Translations under genes and position numbers: made by a program
The notes under the pieces: generated by a model
Database searches by the model: none
What the model was told of the DNA's origin: nothing
The model's input: the letters and a program-made list of their open reading frames with translations, nothing else
Part shown: positions 8,759 to 18,100 of the stretch, piece by piece
Numbering within the stretch: the first letter of the stretch is position 1
Layout of the letters: each line of letters opens with the position of its first letter
From: Pelargonium cotyledonis
Taxonomy: Eukaryota; Streptophyta; Magnoliopsida; Geraniales; Geraniaceae
Reading direction: 5' to 3'
Length of the DNA stretch: 22,540 nucleotides
Assembly: GCA_036897625.1 (NCBI GenBank)
Contig: JAYMTA010000991.1
Coordinates: forward strand, 1 to 22,540

Positions 8759-11700
8759 CTATGAAGAAAATGAGGATCCCGAGAAAGAAGAGAAGATAGA
8801 GATGGGTGATGAATGATGGCAAGTACATTTGGGATTGTGAATGGCTCTCTTCCTACCAAGGTCAAGTTTTGTACAGAAAACACAATACTCACCTTGAAAT
8901 TGTTTGCTTTCCTCATAAACTCTTGCATCATCATCACCACCATAATTATCATTATTGTCTGAACTGTCTTCTTCTTCGGTATCTTCCTTGTCCTCGTCCT
9001 CTTGATCGTGCCAAATTGTGTACTTGAGTCCCACCATTGGAAGCAATGCCAATAGAATTTGGTCGACAAAATCGTCACACCATCTCCTGCCTCTCCACCA
9101 AAACATGAGGGGAGCAACAACTACAGCTGATCCTACACCAAATCCTAATCCAGTGTATATGAATTGCCAATCAAATTTAGTTCCTGAATCTTCTTCAGAG
9201 TCCATTCTTGCAGCTGGTGGATTTGTAGGATCTGTGCAATTTACATTCAGAGGTGCCCCACATAGTCCTTTGTTACCTTGAAACGAAGACTCTGGAAATG
9301 ATTGAAGTTGAGTACTTGTCGGAATCCTTCCCACCAGCAGGTTATAGGAGAGATTTAGGAATGAAAGGAAGTTTAGCTGAGCCAGCTGTGGAGGAATTGT
9401 TCCAGTCAGCTTATTAACTGAGAGATCCAAGGATTCCAGCTGTGACAAATTCCCCAAAATTGAAGGCATTTCACCTGTCAGCCCATTATGCGACAAGTTG
9501 AGAACATACAGTGCTTTGAAGTATCCAAGCTCTTCTGGTATTGGCCCTTCAAGTTTGTTGCAAGATAAATCAATGGACGTGAAGACGGTTAGGATTTTTA
9601 CAAGCTCCATCTCTAGTCCTTTGCTGGTCACTGTCACTGCATCCTGATAATACAGATTACTGAGTTCTAGGAACTCAAATTGGACATGATTGAGCTCTGA
9701 AGCAGTTAAATCTTCGTCAAGCATCATTGCCTTCCAAGTTGTAAAGCGTTGTCCCGGTAGCTTGCCAGTGAAATTGTTGGAAGCTAGATCAACAATTTGA
9801 AGCATTTGCCAGGTTCCGTTGATATTGGGACAACCAATCTGACCATAAAATTGATTGGACCGCAGAACAAGGACTCGCAAACTAGTAGTTCTGTTTTTCA
9901 AATGGCATGGGAAGACATCATGCATGAAGTTTTTTCCAAAGTTCAAAACCTCCAACAATTTGCAGTTGGCCAGAGATCTTGGAACCTTCCCTTCCAGTTG
10001 ATTTTCACTGAGATCTAGAGTCTTTAAATTACAACCGATTGGAAAGTTGTCATCAACAATACCACTGAGATGGTTCTTCCTTAGATTCATAACCCCAAGC
10101 ACGCCACTCATTGCCATCAAACATTTTGGAATCTCACCCCTCAAAGAATTATTGGACAGATCAAGAACTTGAAGGTACGAAGCATTGCACACCGATACAG
10201 GAATGGCCCCGTAAAACTTATTGCTAGAAAGAGAAAAAAATATAGCAAAAGAGAGGTATGCACCAATTTCAGATGGAATAGAAGAGCTCAAATTATTGCT
10301 AGAGTAATCCAGATAGGTGGCAGCTGTAGGGAGAATTGGAATTGGGCCTTGAAGATGGTTGGAATGAAGGTCAAGGACAATCAAAGAAGAATTGCGAGGG
10401 ATGGGTGCTTCAAGATGCAACAGGAAATTGAATGAAAGATTTAGGTGAGAAAGACCAATGTTCCAAATCCAGTTTGGTATATTGCCTTGAATCTGATTGC
10501 CTGAAAGGTCTAGATGTCTTAATGTGGATTGATTTCTCAAGAACTCAGGAAATGTTCTGAGCTTGCAATAAGCCAATTTCAATGTGGTTATGTTGGGGAA
10601 CAGCAAAGTAGAATCTCCACCATTAGAACCAACTGACAGACTATTGTGTGATAGATCAATGTATGAAAGATTCACAAGCTGTCGAATGACATCAAGGTTC
10701 AAGGATCCGCTGAAGTTGTTGGATGAAAGTGACAAGTATTTAAGACCTCGGAGCTCAAACAAAGAAATTGGTAGAGGGCCAGCCAATTTATTGCTACTCA
10801 AATCAAGGGTGTCCAGTTGATGTGAAGATGGCACATTTGAAACATGTAACTGACCAGAGAACTGGTTGTTATCAAGTTGGATCTGCTGAAGCGATGGAAG
10901 AGCAATCAGAAACTCTGGAATACTTCCACTCAGTGAATTGTTACCCAAATCAAGAATTACAAGATTCTGAAGACCTTTCCAATCAGGAGGAATTTGACCC
11001 AAAAAACCATTATCAGCTAGGATTATTTGGGTCAAATTCTTGGACAAAGTGAAAGATGGGATTGAACCATTAAACTCATTCGAAGAGAAATCCAAATAAA
11101 CCAATTGGGTAAGATTTGCCATCGACTTTGGGATTGATCCACTAAATTTGCAACCTCCAAGCTCTATTCTGGATAGCAACTTAAGGTTGCCAATAGAGTC
11201 TGGCAACATCCCTGAAAAGCTAGTCTCAACAAGCTTTATCGTCTGAAGTGACCCATCTTTAGGAAATTCTGGCAGTGAACCTTGAAGTTGTTTGTTGTTT
11301 GACAAATCTATAGTCTGCAGAGTTGATACCTGAAAGATCTTTTTGGGGAATTCTCCATACGACCCAGAAGAGCTCAGATGCAATGAGGTCAAATTCCGGA
11401 AAACTGCAAAGAAATCCGGAACTACAGACGACAGATTGTTATTATCCAGATGAATAACTGAAAGAGACCGAATCTTCAGCAACGAAGAATCGATAGGGCC
11501 TGAAAGATAACAATTAGACATGCTCAATACTCTGAGGTTCGGCAGAGAAGACGACAAGGCATGACACCACTCATTGCCATTTGCTGATATGTTAACCCCA
11601 TCAAGATAAAGTTCCATAAGTTCCGACAGATTCCCAACAAGCATGGCTAAGTTCGGATTCTCAAGCTGCAACGGAGGTATTCCATTCAAGTAATTATTGG

Positions 11701-12154
11701 TTGAGAGATCAAGAGAAACCAACCTGGTCAGGCGTGAAATCTCAATAGGAACTTGCCCTCTGAAGCCAGCATTTGAAAGATTCAGAAACTTCAAGCTCGT
11801 AAGCCGATCCAACCCAGGTGGAATTGTAGAAATGAACTTGTTTTCCGACAAATTCAGGCTCTGCAGACTCTGGAGATTGAACAGACTGCTCGAATTGCCA
11901 ATTTCAGCAGAGATTGATTCATTGGTCAAGTCCAAGCCTATGACCAGACCACCCAAATCGCATATCACACCGCTCCATAGACAACAATCTGCACTCTGAT
12001 TCCACCCAGCCAGTTTTCCAGATGGATTCAACTGAAGGCTGTTCTTCAATTGGAGCAACAAAGATCTCTGATCCTCTAGACATTGACCAGATACCGCAAG
12101 AAAATGGGCGCCAACGAATATCACGAAAAGCCATAAAAAGATTGGAACTTTCAT
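8759..12154 (-). CDS. LRR receptor-like protein (RLP), 1131 aa
   Basis: Cell-surface LRR receptor without a kinase, intact and intronless. The start is the first in-frame ATG (12154), which opens directly on a signal peptide (MKVPIFLW to about residue 23). It is followed by the N-terminal cap with Cys25 and DCCLWSGVIC (56-65). By hand I count 30 LRRs, then an island of about 805-858, then four canonical LRRs (859 to about 954), an LRR cap with CG-APLNVNC (965-973), and an acidic outer juxtamembrane part. One membrane helix (about 1000-1020) carries overlapping GxxxG motifs (G1002/1006, G1004/1008), which in this family mediate SOBIR1 pairing. The cytosolic tail has an acidic run (about 1050-1076) and C1091-x2-C1094-x15-C1110-x-C1112. 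Family members sense pathogen or peptide ligands; the ligand here is unknown. Many N-x-S/T sites fit glycosylation. It lies opposite to both neighbours, bHLH and aprataxin-like. Confidence 0.95.
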   Translation of the reverse strand: MKVPIFLWLFVIFVGAHFLAVSGQCLEDQRSLLLQLKNSLQLNPSGKLAGWNQSADCCLWSGVICDLGGLVIGLDLTNESISAEIGNSSSLFNLQSLQSLNLSENKFISTIPPGLDRLTSLKFLNLSNAGFRGQVPIEISRLTRLVSLDLSTNNYLNGIPPLQLENPNLAMLVGNLSELMELYLDGVNISANGNEWCHALSSSLPNLRVLSMSNCYLSGPIDSSLLKIRSLSVIHLDNNNLSSVVPDFFAVFRNLTSLHLSSSGSYGEFPKKIFQVSTLQTIDLSNNKQLQGSLPEFPKDGSLQTIKLVETSFSGMLPDSIGNLKLLSRIELGGCKFSGSIPKSMANLTQLVYLDFSSNEFNGSIPSFTLSKNLTQIILADNGFLGQIPPDWKGLQNLVILDLGNNSLSGSIPEFLIALPSLQQIQLDNNQFSGQLHVSNVPSSHQLDTLDLSSNKLAGPLPISLFELRGLKYLSLSSNNFSGSLNLDVIRQLVNLSYIDLSHNSLSVGSNGGDSTLLFPNITTLKLAYCKLRTFPEFLRNQSTLRHLDLSGNQIQGNIPNWIWNIGLSHLNLSFNFLLHLEAPIPRNSSLIVLDLHSNHLQGPIPILPTAATYLDYSSNNLSSSIPSEIGAYLSFAIFFSLSSNKFYGAIPVSVCNASYLQVLDLSNNSLRGEIPKCLMAMSGVLGVMNLRKNHLSGIVDDNFPIGCNLKTLDLSENQLEGKVPRSLANCKLLEVLNFGKNFMHDVFPCHLKNRTTSLRVLVLRSNQFYGQIGCPNINGTWQMLQIVDLASNNFTGKLPGQRFTTWKAMMLDEDLTASELNHVQFEFLELSNLYYQDAVTVTSKGLEMELVKILTVFTSIDLSCNKLEGPIPEELGYFKALYVLNLSHNGLTGEMPSILGNLSQLESLDLSVNKLTGTIPPQLAQLNFLSFLNLSYNLLVGRIPTSTQLQSFPESSFQGNKGLCGAPLNVNCTDPTNPPAARMDSEEDSGTKFDWQFIYTGLGFGVGSAVVVAPLMFWWRGRRWCDDFVDQILLALLPMVGLKYTIWHDQEDEDKEDTEEEDSSDNNDNYGGDDDARVYEESKQFQGEYCVFCTKLDLGRKRAIHNPKCTCHHSSPISIFSSFSGSSFSS

Positions 12155-12234
12155 TGATGCTCTAATTGCAGGAACTGATAGTCGATAATCTCGATGAAGA
12201 TGGTTAAAGGAAGGTGAAGAAAACCCATGAACAT
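12151..12234 (-). other. uORF 2 of the RLP gene, overlapping its start codon
   Basis: A 27-codon upstream ORF opens at 12234 (ATG TTC ATG GGT) and stops with TGA at 12153..12151. Stop and RLP start share an ATGA. If the transcript starts further upstream, ribosomes translating this frame finish exactly on the RLP start, an arrangement compatible with translational repression or reinitiation. The transcription start is not known. Confidence 0.45.
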
Positions 12235-12272
12235 AGTAAACTTTTGGGTGGTGGTGGTGGCAGACCAAACAT
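12204..12272 (-). other. uORF 1 of the RLP gene, with five consecutive Pro codons
   Basis: A 22-codon ORF starts at 12272 (MFGLPPPPPK) and ends with TAA at 12204. It overlaps uORF 2 in another frame. The Pro run comes from the (GGT)n-like tract seen at 12248..12260 on the plus strand. Poly-Pro is a known ribosome-slowing sequence. Whether the leader includes this ORF depends on an unmapped transcription start. Confidence 0.4.
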
Positions 12273-12762
12273 TACTCTGGTTCGGCGCAACCGCACAAGA
12301 CGGCGTGGAGATGAAGCTAGAAGGAGAAGAGAATCGTGAATCGGCGTAGGATTGGTCAGAGGATAGGCGGCGTCAAATTCAACCTCGGCCGCGAAGTAAG
12401 TTGTATTGTATTGTGTTCGTTGTCTGTATCTTCTTTATTTATTCCGTGTAACTTTTTGGTTACATCTCGGAATTTTCCTGCCAACCAGTACATAGATTCG
12501 TAAAATCTAATGTTATGGGTTCGTGAATTCAATGCATAAACTTTAGTTACACGTATAAATTGGAAGTCTGTGTAAGGTCCAAAAATGGATGGAATGATTG
12601 TAAAATGGTAGTGGGTTGGGTCTGTTTCCTTCTGAAGTATTCTATTTGAGTTGTGGAGCTCACATCTGTCATTTTCTTTGGTGGAAAAATGTGGTACCAA
12701 CTTGAGATTAAAATTTAAATACAATTTTATTGGTTGTTGAAACTTGTAAGACAAGAAAATCA
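12273..12762. other. 5' flank of the RLP gene
   Basis: The first 130 bp are GC-richer and may be RLP leader or promoter. The remainder is AT-rich. A 136-codon frame on the minus strand (12356..12766) has no family motif, does not begin a recognisable protein, and looks like chance. Confidence 0.4.
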
Positions 12763-13581
12763 ACAAATATGAATTGACTAAACCACTTTTGCTGCCTCTG
12801 GTCTCTTCACGAGATTAACCGCCTCTGGCGGTTTTCCCTCCGGATTTTTGTCCAAAATCACACCAATTTAGTCTCTGTTTCTCCCACTATTCCAGCACCA
12901 CTCAGCCGCTCTCCAGCCGCCGTTCAGCCACTCTCCAATCACCGATCCACTCGCTGTATTCGTGCCGGTTTCGTATTTCATCCTCACCGACGTCGCTGTT
13001 GGAGTTCATTCGCTGTCGCGAACTTTCTAACGGTTTCGTATTCCATCCTTCTCTCGTTCCGTTTTAGTTTTGTATGCTTTTTGTTTTCTTGTTTTAAAAG
13101 TGGTCTTTCTTCCCGTATGGAAGTTTCTCCTATTGTTGGGTGTTGTTTTTATGTTGTTTTATTAGTTATTGTTCGGTACTACTGGGTCTTCTCTTTATCA
13201 ATAAGGATTTAAGGATGGCGTTCGGTTATTCATGTTATTAACGACATTTATGTTGTTTTTCTTATTCAAATTGGAACCTGTCTGCCTGTTGTAGCCACTC
13301 CGGGTCTCGTGTTAGGATCAGGGGTCGCCAACATATGGTTTGCTACTTCAGATTTGTTTGTTAGTGGCCTGGTTTTTGTTATTGGTTTTGGTCATTGTCG
13401 AGAACTTATAATTCTCGTTGGTTTGGAATCAGCGAATTAGTATCTTGTAGGTTAATGCAGGTTACTATTTCTATGTCTGATTTCGGCTGGGTTACTCTAG
13501 TATGTCTAGATGTAACTTGCACTTTGATTATGATTTAACAATATTCTCATTTCAAAAAAAAAAAACAAATATGAATTGACT
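12763..13581 (+). mobile_element. Retroposed insertion (LINE-like, about 785 bp) with poly(A) and 17-bp TSDs
   Basis: The 17-bp direct repeat ACAAATATGAATTGACT occurs at 12763..12779 and 13565..13581. The inserted 12780..13564 ends in TTTCA plus a run of 12 A (13554..13565), directly against the second repeat. That is the signature of target-primed reverse transcription. The 5' part is GC-rich and pyrimidine-rich, and carries a perfect 7-bp inverted repeat AACCGCC/GGCGGTT (12817..12833) and two near-copies of CGGTTTCGTATT (about 12965 and 13031). The 3' part is T-rich, like plant L1 tails. There is no long ORF and no tRNA-like A/B boxes that I can see. It could be an internally deleted L1, a non-autonomous derivative, or a retrocopy of a noncoding RNA. 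Confidence 0.82.
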
Positions 13582-13895
13582 GTATAAGTTCAGAGACATT
13601 TGAAAATTAAAGCCCTCCTTTCACTCTTGACACTCTAGCAGTCTAAATACAATCTGATTGTTACGCTTGTTGATATTTTTTTGATAAATATTTTTTCTCA
13701 CATTATTATATATTGAACAAATACATATTTAAACCGATTAATTTTATTCATCTATTATTTATCATCACAATTGGTTGATCTTACACGATCCTCTTGCAAA
13801 CATCTTGTTATAATTACTGCGTACACTATATGGTAATTTGTGGGAGTATGTTTAGCTGAGCAAATTTTTATTTTTAATTTCATGTTATTTTGTAT

Positions 13896-14210
13896 GAAAT
13901 TGTATTCAAGTATTTTACTTTGATTTGAAGTAGCATTGCTGCTTTTTTAAGGTCGTTTTGGTGCGACCGGGCCTCAGTAGTCGGTATGAGTCTCATTCTA
14001 GGACTCATATCGTCAGGAATCGGTACTATTGTTGAGGTTTCTTTTCCGACTGTTGTTTTGTTTAGTTTGGGTTTGTTAAACCAGTGATATAGGTTTGGGT
14101 CCTTGGATTCTAAACTTACCTGGTTGTAGTTCGGTTTTTAGGTTGTAACTATGGTGATTCATCGATAATCAATAGATTATTCATTTTCAAAAAGAAATTG
14201 TATTCAAGTA
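13896..14210 (+). mobile_element. Second retroposed insertion (SINE-sized, about 281 bp) with 17-bp TSDs
   Basis: The direct repeat GAAATTGTATTCAAGTA occurs at 13896..13912 and 14194..14210. The inserted 13913..14193 ends with TCATTTTCAAAAA, a short A tail next to the second repeat. An internal stem TATGAGTC (13985..13992) / GACTCATA (14002..14009) is present. I see no ORF. Its 3' end (TTATTCATTTTCA-An) resembles that of the neighbouring larger insertion (TTCTCATTTCA-An), so the same reverse transcriptase may have mobilised both. It could be a SINE or a 5'-truncated LINE. Confidence 0.75.
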
Positions 14211-14740
14211 ATTTTGTTATTTTTATAGTTCGTTTCTATTATGGCAAGTCTTTCATTATTAAGAGTTTTGTTTCATCTTTCCTCGTTGATAATTGTATTT
14301 TTTTGTCAATGAATTTTGTTTGGAATTGCTGAAAGGCAATGTTGTTTTTTACCCAAAAAAAAGGAAGAAGAAAAAGAAAGGCAATTATTTACGAGCAACA
14401 ATGATTGATTTTTGTTGAAATAGATGGTATGCATACGTGTTGGACCAGGTAGTTAAAAGTTTAAACATTTTGGATTCTTGTTCGAACTTCAAATATTGTT
14501 ACATCGAGTATGACGTTCCGTTGCTGATAAAATAAATATGCATTATTTTTTTGCTAACAATTGAGCACATGAATAAAAATTGGCCGGGTTGGGAATAGTC
14601 TTATCCCAGGCGGAGGGCAACACCAAAGCGTGTCCAAACAGCGTGCGAAAGCAATACAGAAGAAAATCGCGATACAGTACTGATATGAATTACGAACAGT
14701 TACGTTAGTTTTTGCTTACAACCATGTATTTAGCTTTAAT
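14211..14740. other. Spacer upstream of the aprataxin-like gene
   Basis: AT-rich, with no gene seen. An A-rich patch at 14354..14379 follows a T-rich block and is bracketed by GAAAGGCAAT at 14331 and 14376. It hints at a further retroposon tail but lacks a convincing target duplication. Confidence 0.4.
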
Positions 14741-14748
14741 ATTCCTTT

Positions 14749-15124
14749 TGGGCTGGAGTGTTGCCTTTTGTTGTTTTGTTTTATTGGGCCATTAAAGGGA
14801 ATGATCTAGCAAAGTATCAGATGAGAGTTAGGGATTGGCATAAGTATGTGAATGCCATTAGAGAGAAGCATTGTATATTGAATATTCTGTAATTTCTCTC
14901 TTTATCAATGAACTTCCTCTCTCTCTAGATTCTCCAGTCTCTCTCTTCTCTCCATCTCTTCTCTGTAACTCTTTCTATCTTTGTGAAACTTGCTGGTTAA
15001 GTCACCATTTTCTTATTATTTCTAGGTTGTGGTGCATCAAATCGCAACAGTGCATCTCTCTGTGCGAGAAACTGATCAGGACTGGAAGCCATTGAAATTC
15101 CAAACCCTTCCGAGCCGATTAAAA
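14749..15124 (+). promoter_or_regulatory. Promoter and CT-rich leader of the aprataxin-like gene
   Basis: Two site II elements (TGGGCT 14749, TGGGCC 14785) lie 340-375 bp before the ATG. A strongly CT-repeated tract at about 14914..14975 looks like a plant leader. A good acceptor, TTATTATTTCTAG, ends at 15025, so the leader may be spliced. From 15026 the frame of the coding sequence stays open to the ATG for 33 codons; an in-frame TAG stands at the acceptor itself. The block 14825..14970, with its CT-rich part, also resembles the end of an LTR, but I found no paired termini. Confidence 0.45.
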
Positions 15125-18100
15125 ATGGACATTGATGTCGACAACAATGCTCCGAAAACACAAGGTACGTCGCCGAACCCACAATTCTAATTTTAGGGTT
15201 TTTGTTATCGTCGATAATTTAGCTTATTCTGATATTGTAATATTGTGCTATTGTTGAAATTGAAAGGTGAGGAGGAGCAAGGGAAGCCTATGGTGGTGAT
15301 ATTGGTGGGTGCACCTGGAAGTGGCAAGTCCACCTTCTGCGACCAAGTCATGGCTTCCTCTTCCCGAGCTTGGGTCCGCATTTGTCAGGTTCCAATATCA
15401 ACTCAACTGTTTGATGAAATGCTTCAATGAGACTCTAAGTTCACAATGTTTGCTTTCATCAATGAAATGGTCCCAGCTGAAACGTGTTATGTTGATTTCA
15501 ATGTCTTCAGATTGTAAAACCCATGATATGTTTAGCCAAATAGTTCTACTTAACTTTGAGATTCCAAGTGTATAAGTCTTCAACAGAAAATAGTGCGGTT
15601 CGTAAATTGCCTATGCAAATAAGAACATGTCTCTGTAGTTAATGATATTAAACTAATGGTGTGTTTAGGAACCAATATTTCGTTTGAAATACTGGACTTG
15701 AGTCAAATCAAGAGTTTGGATAACCTGAGAATTTGGAGGAATATAGTGGAAATGATTCTCTTGGATTTTTGTTATGTTATGTGAAATGCATTGATGTTCA
15801 AGTTTGTGGATTTCTTAGTTTTTTTGTCCTTGCGTTCTTTTGCTCTTGCAGGATACTATTAACAATGGGAAATCAGGAACGAAGCCTCAGTGCCTGAAAA
15901 GTGCATTGAATGCATTGAAGGAGGGTAAAAGTGTGTTTATTGACAGATGTAACCTAGACAAAGAGCAGCGTGCAGAGTTTGTTAAACTTGGGGGTACAGA
16001 AGTAGATGTGCATGCTGTGGTGCTTGATCTTCCTGCGAAACTGTGTATTTCTCGATCGGTTAAGCGGACTGGACATGAAGGAAACTTGCAAGGGGGAAAA
16101 GCTGCGGCAGTTGTGAATAGAATGTTACAAAAGAAAGAATTGCCAAAACTGAGCGAAGGATTTTCCCGAATCACATTTTGCCAGAATGAGAGTGATGTTA
16201 AAGCTGCTCTTACTATGTACAGTGAACTTGGTCCATCGGGAACTCTTCCACATGGCAGTTTTGGTGAAAAGAAGCCAGATACCAAAGTCCAACTTGGCAT
16301 AATGAAGTTTTTAAAGAAAGTAGATGTTCCTGTTAAAGCATTATCTAATGCAACTAGCAAACTGGATTTAATTCCTCCTCAAATTCCCAAGGAAGATGAT
16401 TCCTGCTGCAAAGGACCAAAAGATGTTAATAAATTACCAGGCAATACTGAAGAGGAGATGAGTGATCTGAAAGGCTTGACTGAAGGTTCTGTTAGCGAAA
16501 ATGTTTCGTCGAATGATGTTCCAACTTTAGCATTCCCATCTATTTCAACAGCAGATTTCCACTTCAATCTTGAGAAAGCATCAGATATTATTATTGAGAA
16601 AGTTGAGGAGTTTGTTAATAAGCTTGGGAATGCGAGGCTTGTGTTAGTTGACTTAAGTCATGGATCTAAAATTTTGTCTCTAGTTAGGGCTAAAGCTGCA
16701 AAAAGAAACATCGACGCTAACAAGTTCTGTACATTTGTTGGAGATATAACTCGGCTTTCTTCAGTTGGAGGTTTAAGATGCAGTGTAATAGCTAATGCAG
16801 CCAACTGGTAAGCTTTTGTGTTGTTTGTACAATCAGTCATTATGGTCATGGCCATAGCCATTAGCTTTTTGTATTTCTTGAGATATCTGGTATTTTTGCA
16901 TCAACAAAGATATGTGACTTTATATTGTCAATAGAGGTTATGAAAATGTTAATTCTACCATTTGAAATTTCTTTATCTTGTGTAAGCATTTCATAACAAT
17001 GTTGGTAGATTTTGTTCTATTGTGTTAATTGACTTAATTTATTTTTTGAATTTTAACAAGTTTCTCCGTACAAATTGAACTTGATCATATTTCCTTGTTG
17101 ATCTGTTTAGTGTAATTCAAAGTTGGATTTGCTTTATTACAATTTGCACTATTTCTAGTATTAGAAAATTATATCCATGCTTTAATATGTTGTTGTATTT
17201 GCAAATTACAATGTGTCAACAAGATAAATTGAAGAATAATCTGGTGCAGGCGACTAAAACCTGGAGGTGGAGGTGTGAATGCTTCTATATTCAGTGCTGC
17301 TGGTTCAGTCCTAGAAGCTGAAACCAAGAAACGAGCCAACTCTCTTTCTCCTGGGAAAGCTGTGGTTGTTCCTCTTCCTTCAACTTCTCCCTTGTTTATT
17401 AGGGAAGGGATAACCCATGTCATACATGTTCTTGGACCAAATATGAATCCGCAAAGGCCAAATTGTCTTAACAATGACTATAATAAGGGATGTAAAATTC
17501 TTGCTGAGGCTTACACGTCACTTTTTGAAGGTTTTGGGTCAATCGTGCGGAGCCTATCATATTCACCTAGGGAAGGGAATGAAAACCTTGACTCAGGTCT
17601 TTCTGAGTTGCGCGATGTCTTTGAAGGTGGCTCTAAACAACATGTTCCCAATAACGATCAGAAGAACAAGAGGGAAAGTGACTATGAGCCTGAGAAAAGT
17701 AAGAAGTGCAAGGGATCTCAGAAGAATCCTGAAGCAGATACTCATTATATGGCTGGAAAGGGAAATGCGCATGATGGAATGATTGATGGAAACAAGAACA
17801 AACCTTGGACCTCATGGGCTCAAGCTCTTTACAATTCAGCCATGCATCCTGAGAGGCACAAGGACAAATTGCTGGAGATATTGGATGATGTTGTTGTGCT
17901 AAATGATCTGTACCCAAAGGTAATGTAACCACCATATCACTGTGCATTATTTTACTTTCTTTATGCTGTTGATTGGGTTAAATTAGGAAGCAAATATTTT
18001 GCAGGCTCAAAGGCACCTTCTAGTTTTGGCACGACTGGATGGGCTTGATTGCCTGGCAGATGTACAGAAAGAACACCTTGATCTTTTGAGGATGATGCAT

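Noticed and set aside
8806-12000. Plus-strand and alternative-frame ORFs inside the RLP gene (for example 9018..9281, 10169..10435, 11697..11999)
   Set aside because: They are shadows of the LRR coding repeats and have no domain of their own.
12155-12268. A 38-residue N-terminal extension of the RLP
   Set aside because: It begins with TTG, lacks any in-frame ATG before 12154, and would bury the signal peptide.
12356-12766. A 136-codon minus-strand ORF upstream of the RLP
   Set aside because: It has no motif and low-complexity composition, and its upstream end overlaps a retroposon target duplication; a chance open frame in AT-rich DNA is more likely.
14331-14385. GAAAGGCAAT direct repeats around an A-rich block as a third retroposon
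   Set aside because: The repeats are only 10 bp, 45 bp apart, and the A-rich block does not abut a defined element, so chance or low complexity explains it.
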